Below are positions 9,401-18,074 of a stretch of DNA of 64,000 bases, in pieces. Origin of the DNA: an uncultured Idiomarina sp. Lineage in GTDB: Bacteria > Pseudomonadota > Gammaproteobacteria > Enterobacterales > Alteromonadaceae. The notes under the pieces are model-generated. The model ran no database searches, was not told the DNA's origin, and was given only the letters and a program-made list of their open reading frames with translations. The stretch is taken from the NCBI GenBank assembly GCA_946885915.1, contig CAMPHF010000010.1:1-64000 (forward strand). Reading direction: 5' to 3'. A program made the translations under genes and the position numbers. Each line of letters begins with the position of its first letter. Positions within the stretch are counted from its first letter, which is position 1.

Positions 9401-11032
9401 ATGCAACGCCAACAAGAACGCATTGAACAAGGCTATATTTGGCCACTCACTGGTGGTATTCATCCACCCGAACGCAAGTATGCGAGTGCGGCACCCTTGC
9501 AGCGCTTAGCATTACCCAAGGTGTTGCGCGTTCCGATTCGACAACATATTGGTGCCCCGGCGCAATTACTAGTCGCGGTTGGTGACCGGGTTCTCACCGG
9601 CCAAGCGCTCACCCGCGGCAATCAGCATGGCGTACTGCCGGTGCATGCGCCAACCTCTGGCACGGTGTCGGCCATTGCCGATATGCGAATTGCTCATCCG
9701 TCGGGATTAGCCGACGTCTGTATTGAAATTACTGCCGATGGTCGCGACGAGTGGTGCCCATTGACACCGGTTAGCGATTATTTAGCGCATGACCGTGCCA
9801 CGCTATTACAGCACATCCAAGCGGCAGGTATTGCTGGCTTAGGCGGTGCAGGTTTTCCAACCGCGCAAAAACTCGCCACGCAAAAGCCGCTCGATTACCT
9901 CATTATTAACGCGGTGGAATGTGAGCCTTACATTTGTGCTGACGACCGGCTGCTTCGCGAACATGCGGCCGAGGTGATTCGTGGCACCGATATGCTGATG
10001 TATTTAGCGAATTGTCCGCGCGCACTGATTGGCATTGAAGATAACAAACCCGAAGCTATTGCCGCATTAGAAGCGGTGCTCGGTTCACGCCGAGATATTC
10101 AGCTACGCGTGGTACCGACAAAGTATCCATCCGGTGGTGAAAAACAGCTCATCCAGTTACTCACTGGTCATGAAGTACCAAGCCGTGGGCTACCAAGTGA
10201 TGTTGGTTTGCTCATGCACAATGTGGGTACCGCCTATGCCATTCAGCGTGCCCTTGATCATGGCGAACCACTGATTGAACGCGTGGTAACGGTAACTGGC
10301 GAAGCCATCGCCAAACCCGGCAATTATTGGGTACGGTTAGGCACTCCGGTTGGCCATGTACTCGAACAGACGGGTTATCAAGCAAGCACTACTGACGCAA
10401 AGGTCATTATGGGCGGCCCGATGATGGGCTTTACCCTGCCAGATTTAAGTGTGCCGATTGTGAAGATAAGTAACTGTATACTGGCGCCAAGTGCCCCTGA
10501 ATTACCCCAACCTCCGGCTGAAATGCCGTGCATTCGTTGTGGTGCCTGTGCTGAAGTATGCCCCGCATCGTTGCAGCCACAACAATTATATTGGCATGCA
10601 AAAGTCAGCCAACACGAACAATTAGAACAACAGAATTTATTTGACTGTATTGAATGCGGCGCTTGCGCTTATGTTTGTCCGAGCGCGATTCCACTGGTTC
10701 ACTATTATCGCAAAGCCAAGGCTGAAATTCGTAATGCTGCGCGTGAAAAAGCCAAAGCTGAAGTGGCCCGTGAGCGCTTTGAAGCCCGCCAACAGCGGCT
10801 CGAGCGTGAGCAACAAGAGCGTTTAGAACGCCATCGGCAAGCAGCGGCTGCCCGGCAACAAGCACAAAAAGAAGCCGCCGCCTCGGGTGACAGCGATCCA
10901 CAAGCTGCCGTAAAAGCCGCTTTGGCACGCGCTAAAGCTCGCAAACTCGCCCAACAGCGAGCAACTGATGCGAGTGCTGACCCTAAAGTGGACAATGATG
11001 TCGACACTAATGCTGCAGATGAGAAGCGCTAA
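9401..11032 (+). CDS. rsxC: Rsx/Rnf electron transport complex subunit C
   Basis: RsxC (543 residues) is the peripheral NADH/flavin-binding subunit. A biotin-like N-terminal domain is followed by the NuoF-like flavin/NADH fold (GLGGAGFPTAQKL, then YIINAVECEPYI), an SLBB-like region and two 4Fe-4S motifs (CIRCGACAEVCP and CIECGACAYVCP). The C-terminal ~100 residues are an Ala/Lys/Arg/Gln-rich helical tail. The tail is short compared with the long repetitive tail of E. coli RsxC. GGAG precedes the ATG. Confidence 0.96.
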   Translation: MQRQQERIEQGYIWPLTGGIHPPERKYASAAPLQRLALPKVLRVPIRQHIGAPAQLLVAVGDRVLTGQALTRGNQHGVLPVHAPTSGTVSAIADMRIAHPSGLADVCIEITADGRDEWCPLTPVSDYLAHDRATLLQHIQAAGIAGLGGAGFPTAQKLATQKPLDYLIINAVECEPYICADDRLLREHAAEVIRGTDMLMYLANCPRALIGIEDNKPEAIAALEAVLGSRRDIQLRVVPTKYPSGGEKQLIQLLTGHEVPSRGLPSDVGLLMHNVGTAYAIQRALDHGEPLIERVVTVTGEAIAKPGNYWVRLGTPVGHVLEQTGYQASTTDAKVIMGGPMMGFTLPDLSVPIVKISNCILAPSAPELPQPPAEMPCIRCGACAEVCPASLQPQQLYWHAKVSQHEQLEQQNLFDCIECGACAYVCPSAIPLVHYYRKAKAEIRNAAREKAKAEVARERFEARQQRLEREQQERLERHRQAAAARQQAQKEAAASGDSDPQAAVKAALARAKARKLAQQRATDASADPKVDNDVDTNAADEKR

Positions 11033-11036
11033 TCAG

Positions 11037-12095
11037 ATGACCTATCTACTCGCCCCCTCACCCCATGCCAAACAACCGCGTAGCACCGCGCAAGTCATGC
11101 GGATTGTGCTGTATGCACTGGTGCCTGGAACCCTCGTTCACTACTGGGTATTTGGCCCCGGAATTTGGTTCCAACTGTTGTTGGCCATTGGTACTGCGCT
11201 TATTACCGAAGCGCTGATCATGCATGCCCGCCATCGCTCTAGTCGCAACGCGTTGAAAGATTACACTGCAGTGGTGACCGCCGTGCTGTTAGCATTGAGC
11301 GTACCGGCGTTGGCGCCTTGGTGGATTGTCGTGATTGCGACTATTGCCGCAATAGGTATCGCCAAACATATTTATGGTGGGGTTGGCCAAAACTTGTTTA
11401 ATCCGGCCATGGTCGGTTATGTCGTCGTGCTGATTTCCTTCCCGGTACAAATGACCAGTTGGCCACTGCCGCAAAGCTTGTCGCAATTTGAGCTCAGTTG
11501 GTTTGATCACGCCAGCGTTATTTTCACCGGTTACAGCACCGATGGCTTTAACCTAGAGCAGCTGCGAGCAGGCATTGATGGCATGACTATGGCGACGCCG
11601 CTAGACGCTATGAAAACCGGTTTAACCCAACAGTTGTTGCCTAGCGAAATCGCCACAGGCGCAATGTTTAGCGGGCTGGCGGGCACCGGCTGGCAGTGGT
11701 TAAACTTGGCGTTTTTGGCAGGCGGTATTGCCCTGTTGTGGACTCGGGTGATTAGCTGGCACATTCCAGTAGGCGTGCTGGTTGGCATGACCGTGCCTGC
11801 CCTATTACTGCAAATGTTTATGCCGGACCAAAGTATTCCATTAAGTATTCATTGGTTCAGTGGCGCCACCATGCTCGGAGCGTTTTTTATCGCGACCGAC
11901 CCGGTTTCGGCGGCCACCTCGCCGCGTGGCCGTTGGTATTATGGCCTGCTGATTGGCGCGCTAGTAGTGGTGATAAGAGCTTGGGGCGGCTACCCAGACG
12001 GGATGGCGTTTGCCGTATTGCTTGCCAACCTAAGTGTGCCGCTTATTGACCGTTATACGCGGCCACAAGTTTATGGCCATAGAGGTGACGCATGA
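11037..12095 (+). CDS. rsxD: Rsx/Rnf electron transport complex subunit D
   Basis: RsxD is a polytopic membrane subunit that carries covalently bound FMN. With the start at ATG 11037, five bases after the rsxC stop, the protein is 352 residues long and the segment DGMTMATPLD places a threonine at position 187, the residue flavinylated in characterised RnfD proteins. A longer in-frame version starting at 10968 would lie inside rsxC and is not supported. Its stop overlaps the rsxG start (ATGA). Confidence 0.96.
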   Translation: MTYLLAPSPHAKQPRSTAQVMRIVLYALVPGTLVHYWVFGPGIWFQLLLAIGTALITEALIMHARHRSSRNALKDYTAVVTAVLLALSVPALAPWWIVVIATIAAIGIAKHIYGGVGQNLFNPAMVGYVVVLISFPVQMTSWPLPQSLSQFELSWFDHASVIFTGYSTDGFNLEQLRAGIDGMTMATPLDAMKTGLTQQLLPSEIATGAMFSGLAGTGWQWLNLAFLAGGIALLWTRVISWHIPVGVLVGMTVPALLLQMFMPDQSIPLSIHWFSGATMLGAFFIATDPVSAATSPRGRWYYGLLIGALVVVIRAWGGYPDGMAFAVLLANLSVPLIDRYTRPQVYGHRGDA

Positions 12096-12745
12096 TTATT
12101 AACAGCATGCAGCGTAATGGGTTAATACTCGCAGCCTTTGCGTTAGCAGCCACATTTTTAGTGCTAGGCACCGCGTGGCTCACCGAAGATCGGATTCAAG
12201 CTCAAGCACAACAGCAGCTGCAACAAAATCTGGATGCCGTACTACCAGCTAGCGCTTATACCAACAACTTATTAGATCATTGTTTATGGGTGAGCGACCC
12301 GGCGCTCGGCAGCAGTGAACCACAACGGGTATTTTTAGCTTTTCGCGACCAAGCCTATGTGGGCGCTGCTATAGAAACCATAGCGCCCAACGGCTATAGC
12401 GGCACCATTGAGTTGTTGGTGGCGGTGTGGGCCGACCAAAGTGTGGCGGGCGTTAGAACCTTAAAGCATGCCGAAACCCCAGGGTTAGGCGATAAAATCG
12501 AGCGCCGTAAAAGTGATTGGATTGAGTCGTTTACCGGCATGCGGGTAAATAGCGACCCCGATCCGCGTTGGGCAGTGCAGCGTGAAGGTGGCGTATTTGA
12601 TCAATTTACCGGAGCCACAATCACCCCGCGGGCGGTGATTGATGCGGTAGAGCGAACCGTGCGCTTTGCCCAACAGCAACAAGCGCAGTGGCAACAGCAA
12701 CCTCCTGCTGGTTGTGCAGCCGCTGAAGCAGGAGCAGCATCATGA
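12092..12745 (+). CDS. rsxG: Rsx/Rnf electron transport complex subunit G
   Basis: RsxG (217 residues) has one N-terminal membrane helix (about residues 10-30) and a periplasmic FMN-binding domain. The flavinylation motif TGAT is at residues 173-176, so FMN is predicted on Thr176. The [11 protein letters not shown] segment is typical of the family. The C-terminal ~30 residues are Gln-rich. It overlaps both neighbours by four bases. Confidence 0.96.
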   Translation: MIINSMQRNGLILAAFALAATFLVLGTAWLTEDRIQAQAQQQLQQNLDAVLPASAYTNNLLDHCLWVSDPALGSSEPQRVFLAFRDQAYVGAAIETIAPNGYSGTIELLVAVWADQSVAGVRTLKHAETPGLGDKIERRKSDWIESFTGMRVNSDPDPRWAVQREGGVFDQFTGATITPRAVIDAVERTVRFAQQQQAQWQQQPPAGCAAAEAGAAS

Positions 12746-13434
12746 GTGAATATCGGCAACTCGCGGAACAAGGCTTGTGGCACAACAACCCCGCGTTAGT
12801 GCAACTACTCGGCTTGTGCCCGTTATTAGCCGTAACTGCAACAGTCACCAACGCGTTGGGGCTAGGCTTGGCAACGCTGTTGGTATTGGTCGGCTCTAAC
12901 GTAACTGTTTCACTGGTGCGGCAATGGGTGCCGAATGAAATCCGCATCCCGGTATTTGTGATGATTATTGCCGCATTTGTTACGGTGATTGAGCTACTCA
13001 TGAATGCGTACGTTTTTGAGCTTTATCAAGCGTTGGGGATTTTCATTCCGCTTATTGTGACTAACTGCGCCATTATTGGTCGTGCCGAGGCTTACGCGTC
13101 TAAAAACCCATGGCCACAAGCGGCAATGGACGGCCTGATGATGGGCGCGGGTTTTGGCGCAGTCTTGATCGTGCTTGGCGCGGTGCGTGAAGTGTTGGGC
13201 AATGGCACCTTATTTGACGGTGCCCAGTTATTGTTAGGCGAATGGGCAACCGTATTACGTGTCGAGCTTTTTGAGGTGGATTTCCCACTGCTTGTGGCCG
13301 TATTGCCGCCGGGTGCTTTTATTGTGATGGGCTTTTTGATTGCGCTAAAAAATGCGCTTGATATGCGTCGCCAAGCGCGCGCCGAGCGGCCTGTAAAAAC
13401 AGTCACCCGCGCGAGGGTTACTTCAGCATCCTAG
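12742..13434 (+). CDS. rsxE: Rsx/Rnf electron transport complex subunit E
   Basis: RsxE (230 residues) is the membrane subunit homologous to RsxA and NqrD. It starts with the expected [18 protein letters not shown] segment and contains [12 protein letters not shown], which with RsxA provides cysteines for the intramembrane iron-sulfur site. About six membrane helices are visible and the C terminus is basic. Translation is coupled to rsxG by an ATGA overlap. nth follows after 38 bases, as in many gammaproteobacteria. Confidence 0.96.
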   Translation: MSEYRQLAEQGLWHNNPALVQLLGLCPLLAVTATVTNALGLGLATLLVLVGSNVTVSLVRQWVPNEIRIPVFVMIIAAFVTVIELLMNAYVFELYQALGIFIPLIVTNCAIIGRAEAYASKNPWPQAAMDGLMMGAGFGAVLIVLGAVREVLGNGTLFDGAQLLLGEWATVLRVELFEVDFPLLVAVLPPGAFIVMGFLIALKNALDMRRQARAERPVKTVTRARVTSAS

Positions 13435-13472
13435 CGTGTGAACGATATAAGCATAACCAACAAGAGTGACCG

Positions 13473-14105
13473 ATGAATAAACAAAAGCGGATCGAAATTC
13501 TCTCGCGGTTGCGCGCTGAAAACCCCGAGCCAACCACTGAGCTTGAATATACCAGCACCTTTGAACTGTTAATTGCGGTGCTGCTATCAGCACAAGCCAC
13601 AGACGTAGGCGTAAATAAAGCCACGCGGAAGCTATTCCCTGCTGCTAGAACGCCTGCCGCCATGCTCGCGCTGGGGGTTGATGGGGTGAAAGAGCACATC
13701 AAAACCATTGGCTTATTTAATGCCAAAGCTGAAAACGTGATCAAAACTTGTCAGATTTTGGTGAATGAACACCAGGGTGAAGTACCCGAGGATCGCGCCG
13801 CACTAGAAGCCCTTCCCGGCGTTGGGCGCAAAACGGCGAATGTGGTACTGAATACCGCCTTCGGCTGGCCCACTATTGCCGTAGATACCCATATTTACAG
13901 AGTCGCGAATCGCACTAAATTCGCGCCCGGAAAAACCGTGAACGCGGTTGAACAACGGTTAGAGAAAGTAATACCCGCAGAATTTAAGGTAAATGCCCAC
14001 CATTGGTTTATTTTACACGGCCGCTACACCTGTATCGCGCGAAAACCACGGTGCGGCTCGTGTTTAATCGAAGATTTGTGTGAGTTTAAGGATAAGACGG
14101 AGTAG
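13473..14105 (+). CDS. nth: Endonuclease III (DNA glycosylase/AP lyase)
   Basis: Endonuclease III removes oxidised pyrimidines and nicks abasic sites. This 210-residue copy looks fully functional. The helix-hairpin-helix LPGVGRKTA contains catalytic Lys120, Asp138 sits in VDTH, and the C-terminal 4Fe-4S cluster has the exact C-x6-C-x2-C-x5-C spacing (C187, C194, C197, C203). It is the last gene of the rsx operon. Its stop lies 28 bases before the first attC site of the cassette array, and a decayed second copy of its 3' half lies at 19780-19918. Confidence 0.97.
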   Translation: MNKQKRIEILSRLRAENPEPTTELEYTSTFELLIAVLLSAQATDVGVNKATRKLFPAARTPAAMLALGVDGVKEHIKTIGLFNAKAENVIKTCQILVNEHQGEVPEDRAALEALPGVGRKTANVVLNTAFGWPTIAVDTHIYRVANRTKFAPGKTVNAVEQRLEKVIPAEFKVNAHHWFILHGRYTCIARKPRCGSCLIEDLCEFKDKTE

Positions 14106-14133
14106 TTAGAGTCCGCTGTGTGCCAATTGCGGA

Positions 14134-14221
14134 CATTAACGCCCGCATTTGGGGCCGCAGTGAAGCGAAGCGGAACGAAGGTCCCAGCCCCGCAGGGGCG
14201 AACAATATGCGCTTGTTAGCT
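14134..14221 (-). other. attC site 1 (cassette of the zinc-ribbon gene)
   Basis: On the minus strand the site reads from AGCTAAC (14221-14215) to GTTAATG (14140-14134). Inner arms AAGCGCAT and ATGCGGGC pair, and the centre contains further palindromic GC-rich stretches. It is 88 bp long, lies next to nth and is the distal end of the array. The stop codon of the upstream gene overlaps its first base. Confidence 0.85.
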
Positions 14222-14997
14222 TAGTTTTTAGCACAGTACTGATATGTTTGAACAATAACATGCATTTGCCCGCAAAAGTTACATGAAAACTCTCGATCTT
14301 TCATAAGTTTTTGATCGCTTATTTCAAGCCCCTCACCACACTTATGGCAGTTGACATCACGGATGTCATAAGATAACTGGTACTTACTACCTCCTTTCGA
14401 TTTTACTCGGTATGTAAATCCGCATGAATCACATATAACGACATCACCATCCTTAACCTGGCTGCGATTAAAAATCAGATCTTCTGAGCACTCCAAATAA
14501 GTCTGCAGCTCAATACCCGAGGCTCGGAGCCAAATACCATCAGTTACATACTGTCTTATTTCGCTTAGCACCTCATTTACACACCGCCGGATCTTATCCG
14601 AACTGGACGAATTACTATCTTTAGGTCTAGACAAATGAAGAAAATTTCCGAGCTTGTTGTAGTTTTTTGCAAACCACCGTACCGACGGAATTTTTTGTTC
14701 TCCAAGAGGGATCCAACCATCTTTTGGTGGGACATCTGAATTGCTCAGATTTAGTTCGATCGAACAGTTTTTATCAGCGAACTCGTCAATTTTGGTCAAC
14801 ATCCTAACAGCTTTATTTGGCTGCCAAGTATCTACAATAACCTTCGGAATATTGTCAAAAGCTGATAACTTTTTATAAACAATTGCCTCTATGCAGTATC
14901 GAAGCTCCAAACAACAGTATCGAAGGTATCTATCTTCTATATTCACAGAAAGCGCTTTAGCATTTTCAAAATGAACTTTAGGGGCTAAATAGCCCAT
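14221..14997 (-). CDS. Cassette gene: hypothetical zinc-ribbon protein
   Basis: The 258-residue product is not recognised. The chosen start is ATG 14997, which has GGAGGT just upstream; a longer frame from 15036 would be translated from the neighbouring attC. The N-terminal part is helical (RYCCLELRYCIEAIVYKKL, then WQPNKAV) and the C-terminal third has three CxxC pairs (CDSC, CHKC, CNFC), suggesting zinc binding. The gene is AT-rich compared with the surrounding core genes. Such ORFans are typical integron cargo. Confidence 0.7.
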   Translation of the reverse strand: MGYLAPKVHFENAKALSVNIEDRYLRYCCLELRYCIEAIVYKKLSAFDNIPKVIVDTWQPNKAVRMLTKIDEFADKNCSIELNLSNSDVPPKDGWIPLGEQKIPSVRWFAKNYNKLGNFLHLSRPKDSNSSSSDKIRRCVNEVLSEIRQYVTDGIWLRASGIELQTYLECSEDLIFNRSQVKDGDVVICDSCGFTYRVKSKGGSKYQLSYDIRDVNCHKCGEGLEISDQKLMKDREFSCNFCGQMHVIVQTYQYCAKN

Positions 14998-15012
14998 GGT
15001 ACCTCCGAGTGA

Positions 15013-15126
15013 AGCTAACGCCCATAGCAGGCGCATTTATGTAGGTGATTGTTTTTATGCAAGCGTAGCTGACCGGCATAAAAACGAGCGCCGGAATAAA
15101 TGTCGCACTGGCTATGTTTGTTAGAC
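15013..15126 (-). other. attC site 2 (cassette of the 15.1-15.9 kb gene)
   Basis: The minus strand runs from GTCTAAC (15126-15120) to GTTAGCT (15019-15013). Inner arms ACATAGCCAG and CTGCTATGGGC pair. At 114 bp it is the longest site, with an extended central palindrome. The stop codon (TAA at 15123-15121) of the upstream gene lies inside the outer heptamer. Confidence 0.85.
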
Positions 15127-15921
15127 AATTGTCCCCTCCAAGTGCATAGACGTACCATTTAAAATGGCATTGCCTATATCCGGTCTTTCTTTCATGATTA
15201 TGTTCGAGAATACATGTTGAAAAAACGGCGCAACCCAGTATTGCGAATCCTCTGGTGGAGCCATATTGCACTCAAGATGATCTAGGTGGTCACTAGACAT
15301 CATATAATGCTGGCAGATAGTGCAAATGTAAGACACGTGAAGAATAAATATAGATCTCACATCTTCCGACAGCTCATCTAGGGCGCGGGCTCTGCCTTTT
15401 ACATATACCTCACTGTCGTTCAGTAGAACATTTTGAAAATAGTTGTAATGCGTATGATCATTGCATCGCTCTCTGACTTTTTTGTAAAAATCGGTAGCAT
15501 ATAATAGGTCGTTTACTTCTTTAAGATTAATACTTTGCCTGATGTACTGTGACATCACCCTGTATTCCGGAAGTTGCTCCTTTCCGTGAAGCCAATTATT
15601 GATTTTTTCTACTATATAGCTCTCGATGCTTCGATGGTCTTGGAGGTATAAGTTTGAGTAGACATTTATAATGACTGAATCAAAATACTTCCTCACTAGG
15701 CTGTAACAATCATTAATTCTTCCTTTTTCAAGAAGAGTCTTTATCGAATCAACCGTTCCCTGGATTGACGAGTAGACGTAAGTATCCATACTGATAAAAG
15801 CCGTAGTACCCATGGTGGCAAAGCTCATGACGGACATAGATAAGTCACGATAAAAATCGATGTATTCATCTAGCTCAGAAAACACTTTATGCCCGCGATA
15901 CTTTTCTTCACTCACCATCAT
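15121..15921 (-). CDS. Cassette gene: hypothetical protein with R-x5-H motif
   Basis: This 266-residue alpha-helical protein of unknown function is placed from ATG 15921; in-frame codons further upstream (to 15984) read through the next attC and are rejected. It contains R150-ERCND-H156 followed by THYN, an R-x5-H arrangement compatible with, but not proof of, a HEPN-type RNase fold. A second ATG follows directly at 15918. The gene is AT-rich and lacks close resemblance to characterised proteins that I can name. Confidence 0.7.
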   Translation of the reverse strand: MMVSEEKYRGHKVFSELDEYIDFYRDLSMSVMSFATMGTTAFISMDTYVYSSIQGTVDSIKTLLEKGRINDCYSLVRKYFDSVIINVYSNLYLQDHRSIESYIVEKINNWLHGKEQLPEYRVMSQYIRQSINLKEVNDLLYATDFYKKVRERCNDHTHYNYFQNVLLNDSEVYVKGRARALDELSEDVRSIFILHVSYICTICQHYMMSSDHLDHLECNMAPPEDSQYWVAPFFQHVFSNIIMKERPDIGNAILNGTSMHLEGTIV

Positions 15922-15942
15922 ACGGTAGATACTCTTTTTTGA

Positions 15943-16017
15943 GCCTAACGTTGCCGCCACAGGCGCGCGAAGCGCGTCCAGCACACGAAGTGTGCGGTGT
16001 GCGCGGCCTTGTTATGC
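15943..16017 (-). other. attC site 3 (cassette of the 61-residue protein)
   Basis: The minus strand runs from GCATAAC (16017-16011) to GTTAGGC (15949-15943). The inner arms GGCCGC and GTGGC pair, and the middle contains the perfect hairpins CACACTTCGTGTG and GCGCGCTTCGCGCGC-like stretches. Length is 75 bp. Confidence 0.88.
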
Positions 16018-16033
16018 GATGCTATGGGGCTAA

Positions 16034-16219
16034 CTATTGCTGCTTTACCCATGTTCCGCTCTGATTACTAAAAACATGTTTGATACCTTGAATATCAAGG
16101 GTAACGGTTGAATAGTCGCCAGCTTGATCTTTGTTCCCATGCTTTACTGCATGCCTTGTAACTGAAACGGAGCTGACGTTGCTTGCATAAATTTCTTGTA
16201 CTAAATCTTCAATTTTCAT
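16034..16219 (-). CDS. Cassette gene: 61-residue hypothetical protein
   Basis: This small, soluble-looking protein (MKIEDLVQEIYASN start, GTWVKQQ end) has no recognised domain. ATG 16219 has a well-placed GAGG seven bases upstream. The gene fills the space between two attC sites, which supports it as the cargo of its cassette. Confidence 0.65.
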   Translation of the reverse strand: MKIEDLVQEIYASNVSSVSVTRHAVKHGNKDQAGDYSTVTLDIQGIKHVFSNQSGTWVKQQ

Positions 16220-16257
16220 GGTTTGTCCTCAATTGTACTGGTGATTATTTTGAAAGC

Positions 16258-16317
16258 GCATAACGCCAGAGTTAAGCCGCGCCGCGAAGCGGCGTCGGCT
16301 TGAATGAATTGTTAGAC
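16258..16317 (-). other. attC site 4, classical 60-bp element
   Basis: The minus strand runs from GTCTAAC (16317-16311) to GTTATGC (16264-16258). Arms AAGCCG(ACGCCGC) and (GCGGCGC)GGCTTAA form an almost perfect hairpin around TTCG. It is strikingly similar to the 60-bp attC elements of aminoglycoside-resistance (aadA-type) cassettes as remembered. This is the clearest attC of the array. Confidence 0.93.
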
Positions 16318-17061
16318 CGCTGCGCCAGCGACAATGGCGGCCAGGTGTGCAGTAGCGTGTGCGATGAAGGCCGATTCCAAACCCCAGCGCCAGTACGAGA
16401 AGCCGAACAGCGCACCTGGAACAATGTTGCCAATCAGCACGTAGGCGGCAACGGAGGGGGTGAGATTGAGCCCCATGGCCGCAACAGCAGGAAGATGGCC
16501 GATGCCGAAGAGCAATGCTGCTATCAGAATTGCGCCCCCCATGTAGCCGGGACGAGGACTGCCCTTGCGCTGCTGCAGGAATCGCCATGCCAGCCAAGCA
16601 ATCAGTGTCATCAGCCCCCAGCGCATGAGAATTTCTTCTGTGATGCCGCCATAGAGCAGCTTGGCGGAAGCTGGAATGTGGAATGCGGATCCGGCGCTCT
16701 GAAGCTCGGGCGGCGCCGCCTGCATCGCAATGAGTAGTACAGCACCCGCAGCGAGACCTATCAAAACTCCGGGAATCAGCTGGGGTTTTGAAGCCGCCCA
16801 GATGCTAGAGCCGGAGAGTGCTGCCTCTGTTGCCGGGGCCCTGAGACCGAGCGGCCTCGAGAGAGTAGCGCCTAACCAGGCAGCCAGCGCCAAGAGCACA
16901 CCACTTTGTACGAGGCTCGCCGTGACAGCCACGCTGAGCGGTACTGGGGAATGCAGCCCGCGCAAGAGTTGCGGGATCACGGTAAGTGTCAGCACGACAA
17001 CGCCGAACATACCCGCTAACCACAGTGCTGCGCTCAGACGCAGATTTGACACTTGAATCAT
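16312..17061 (-). CDS. Cassette gene: CPBP-family intramembrane metalloprotease
   Basis: This 249-residue polytopic membrane protein has the Abi/CAAX-protease (CPBP) motifs: E142-E143-x3-R147 (TEEILMRWG), FxxxH ending at H189 (FGIGH) and histidines at 235 and 239. These residues form the metal site of the family. Roles range from prenyl-protein processing to bacteriocin immunity; the role here is unknown. ATG 17061 has a perfect AGGAGG. Its TAA stop lies inside the outer heptamer of attC 4, as expected for cassette cargo. It is more GC-rich than the neighbouring cassettes, suggesting a separate origin. Confidence 0.85.
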   Translation of the reverse strand: MIQVSNLRLSAALWLAGMFGVVVLTLTVIPQLLRGLHSPVPLSVAVTASLVQSGVLLALAAWLGATLSRPLGLRAPATEAALSGSSIWAASKPQLIPGVLIGLAAGAVLLIAMQAAPPELQSAGSAFHIPASAKLLYGGITEEILMRWGLMTLIAWLAWRFLQQRKGSPRPGYMGGAILIAALLFGIGHLPAVAAMGLNLTPSVAAYVLIGNIVPGALFGFSYWRWGLESAFIAHATAHLAAIVAGAAV

Positions 17062-17087
17062 TGAGCCTCCTAGAAGCGTTCCAAGCG

Positions 17088-17146
17088 GTCTAACGCCCCG
17101 CTAACGTGCACCGCTTGCGGTGTCACCTTTCAGCGGTTTGTTAGCA
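17088..17146 (-). other. attC site 5 (brnTA cassette)
   Basis: The minus strand runs from TGCTAAC (17146-17140) to GTTAGAC (17094-17088). Inner arms AACCGCTGA and TTAGCGGGG pair, with a central CACCGCAAGCGGTG hairpin. Length is 59 bp. The last 15 or so codons of brnA are read from this site. Confidence 0.9.
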
Positions 17147-17370
17147 GCTTCAGCCCGTAAACGCTCTACAAGCCAGACTTTAATAATCGATTGCCGAGTA
17201 ACACCTATTCGAGCAGCTTCGCGATCCAGCGACTCAACAACCCAAGCCGGAAAATCAACGTTAATGCGCTTCGCGTCTTGGTTCACTCGTCTTGCACTCT
17301 TCACGTTCAAATCATCAATAATATCGTCGGCGCCTTCGTCAAATTTGGCGTCAAAATCTTTAGCTTTCAT
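17101..17370 (-). CDS. brnA: BrnA-family antitoxin
   Basis: This 89-residue protein belongs to the BrnA (DUF4415-like) family, which neutralises BrnT and represses the operon through a ribbon-helix-helix DNA-binding end. The segment INVDFPAWVVESLDREAARIG and the following VTRQSIIKVWL match an RHH fold (about residues 37-70). It overlaps the brnT end by 11 bases. Its C-terminal residues are encoded by attC site 5, so the tail is probably dispensable. Confidence 0.88.
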   Translation of the reverse strand: MKAKDFDAKFDEGADDIIDDLNVKSARRVNQDAKRINVDFPAWVVESLDREAARIGVTRQSIIKVWLVERLRAEAANKPLKGDTASGAR

Positions 17371-17623
17371 ACAACTCTACCTCTCTCTTACGCGAGCGTC
17401 TTACCGAGATGAGACGAATCTTCTCCCCTCGGTAAGTGATAACAGCGGACCAGTGTTTGCTACCAATAAGGCCAATAACGAGGTAGCGAGGTTCATCGGC
17501 AGTCTTTGCTTGAATCTCAAGTAAATCCTGGTCATCCCATAAGGCCTGTGCGTCACTGAAGTCGATTCCATGCTTCTCTAGATTCGCTTGGCTCTTATCA
17601 TTATCAAACTCAAAAATGTGCAT
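17360..17623 (-). CDS. brnT: BrnT-family ribonuclease toxin
   Basis: The 87-residue product has the BrnT layout: an N-terminal FEFDNDKSQANLEKHGIDF, a central RYLVIG strand and C-terminal IRLISVRRSRKREVELYE, with the catalytic-type Arg/Lys residues of this RelE-like RNase fold. It precedes its antitoxin, the order usual for brnTA. Such type II toxin-antitoxin modules are common in integron arrays, where they may stabilise cassettes. The ribosome binding site is weak. Confidence 0.9.
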   Translation of the reverse strand: MHIFEFDNDKSQANLEKHGIDFSDAQALWDDQDLLEIQAKTADEPRYLVIGLIGSKHWSAVITYRGEKIRLISVRRSRKREVELYES

Positions 17624-17678
17624 GAGTATAAACTATTCCTTTTTTACTCATTTAGCAAGGAGGGTAGAAAAGTGCGAT

Positions 17679-17763
17679 TGCTAACGCCGGCCAGCATGCG
17701 CGGCTGCGAAATGGAGGCGAAGCCGCAATGTAGTAGATGTCGCCGTGCCTGGCCTTGTTATGA
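17679..17763 (-). other. attC site 6
   Basis: The minus strand runs from TCATAAC (17763-17757) to GTTAGCA (17685-17679). Inner arms AAGGCCAGG and CTGGCCGGC pair well. Length is 85 bp. Confidence 0.88.
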
Positions 17764-18072
17764 TCATCCTTGGTACTTGACCCCTTTGACGATGGCAACG
17801 ATCAAAGCAACTATGCCACCAACGGCGAAGAATAAGCCTGGTGCCGCATTGAGCAACTGTCCCTTGATAGTTGTTGCATCTACGACGATGCTCGCTTCTC
17901 CAGTGACCCCCAGAAGGAAAAGCTTGTAACCAAGATAAATGGGAAGCATGGGAATTACTAAGCCTAAAATCTTGAATGTAAAAAACAATATCGTGGGAAC
18001 TGGGTTTGTGCCTTTTGTGCTGTCCACCATCATTTGCATTGGTGGATTCTGCCGCCGCCCCCTCACATCCAT
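17764..18072 (-). CDS. Cassette gene: small membrane protein, hypothetical
   Basis: The 102-residue product has two strong membrane segments (about residues 28-55 and 73-97) with a short loop and a Lys-Tyr-rich end. ATG 18072 has GGAG eight bases upstream. The gene ends next to attC site 6. No family is recognised. Confidence 0.65.
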   Translation of the reverse strand: MDVRGRRQNPPMQMMVDSTKGTNPVPTILFFTFKILGLVIPMLPIYLGYKLFLLGVTGEASIVVDATTIKGQLLNAAPGLFFAVGGIVALIVAIVKGVKYQG

Positions 18073-18074
18073 AG

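Noticed and set aside
10968..11036. Longer rsxD start inside rsxC
   Set aside because: The extension is out-of-frame rsxC sequence; ATG 11037 gives the family N terminus and places Thr187 correctly.
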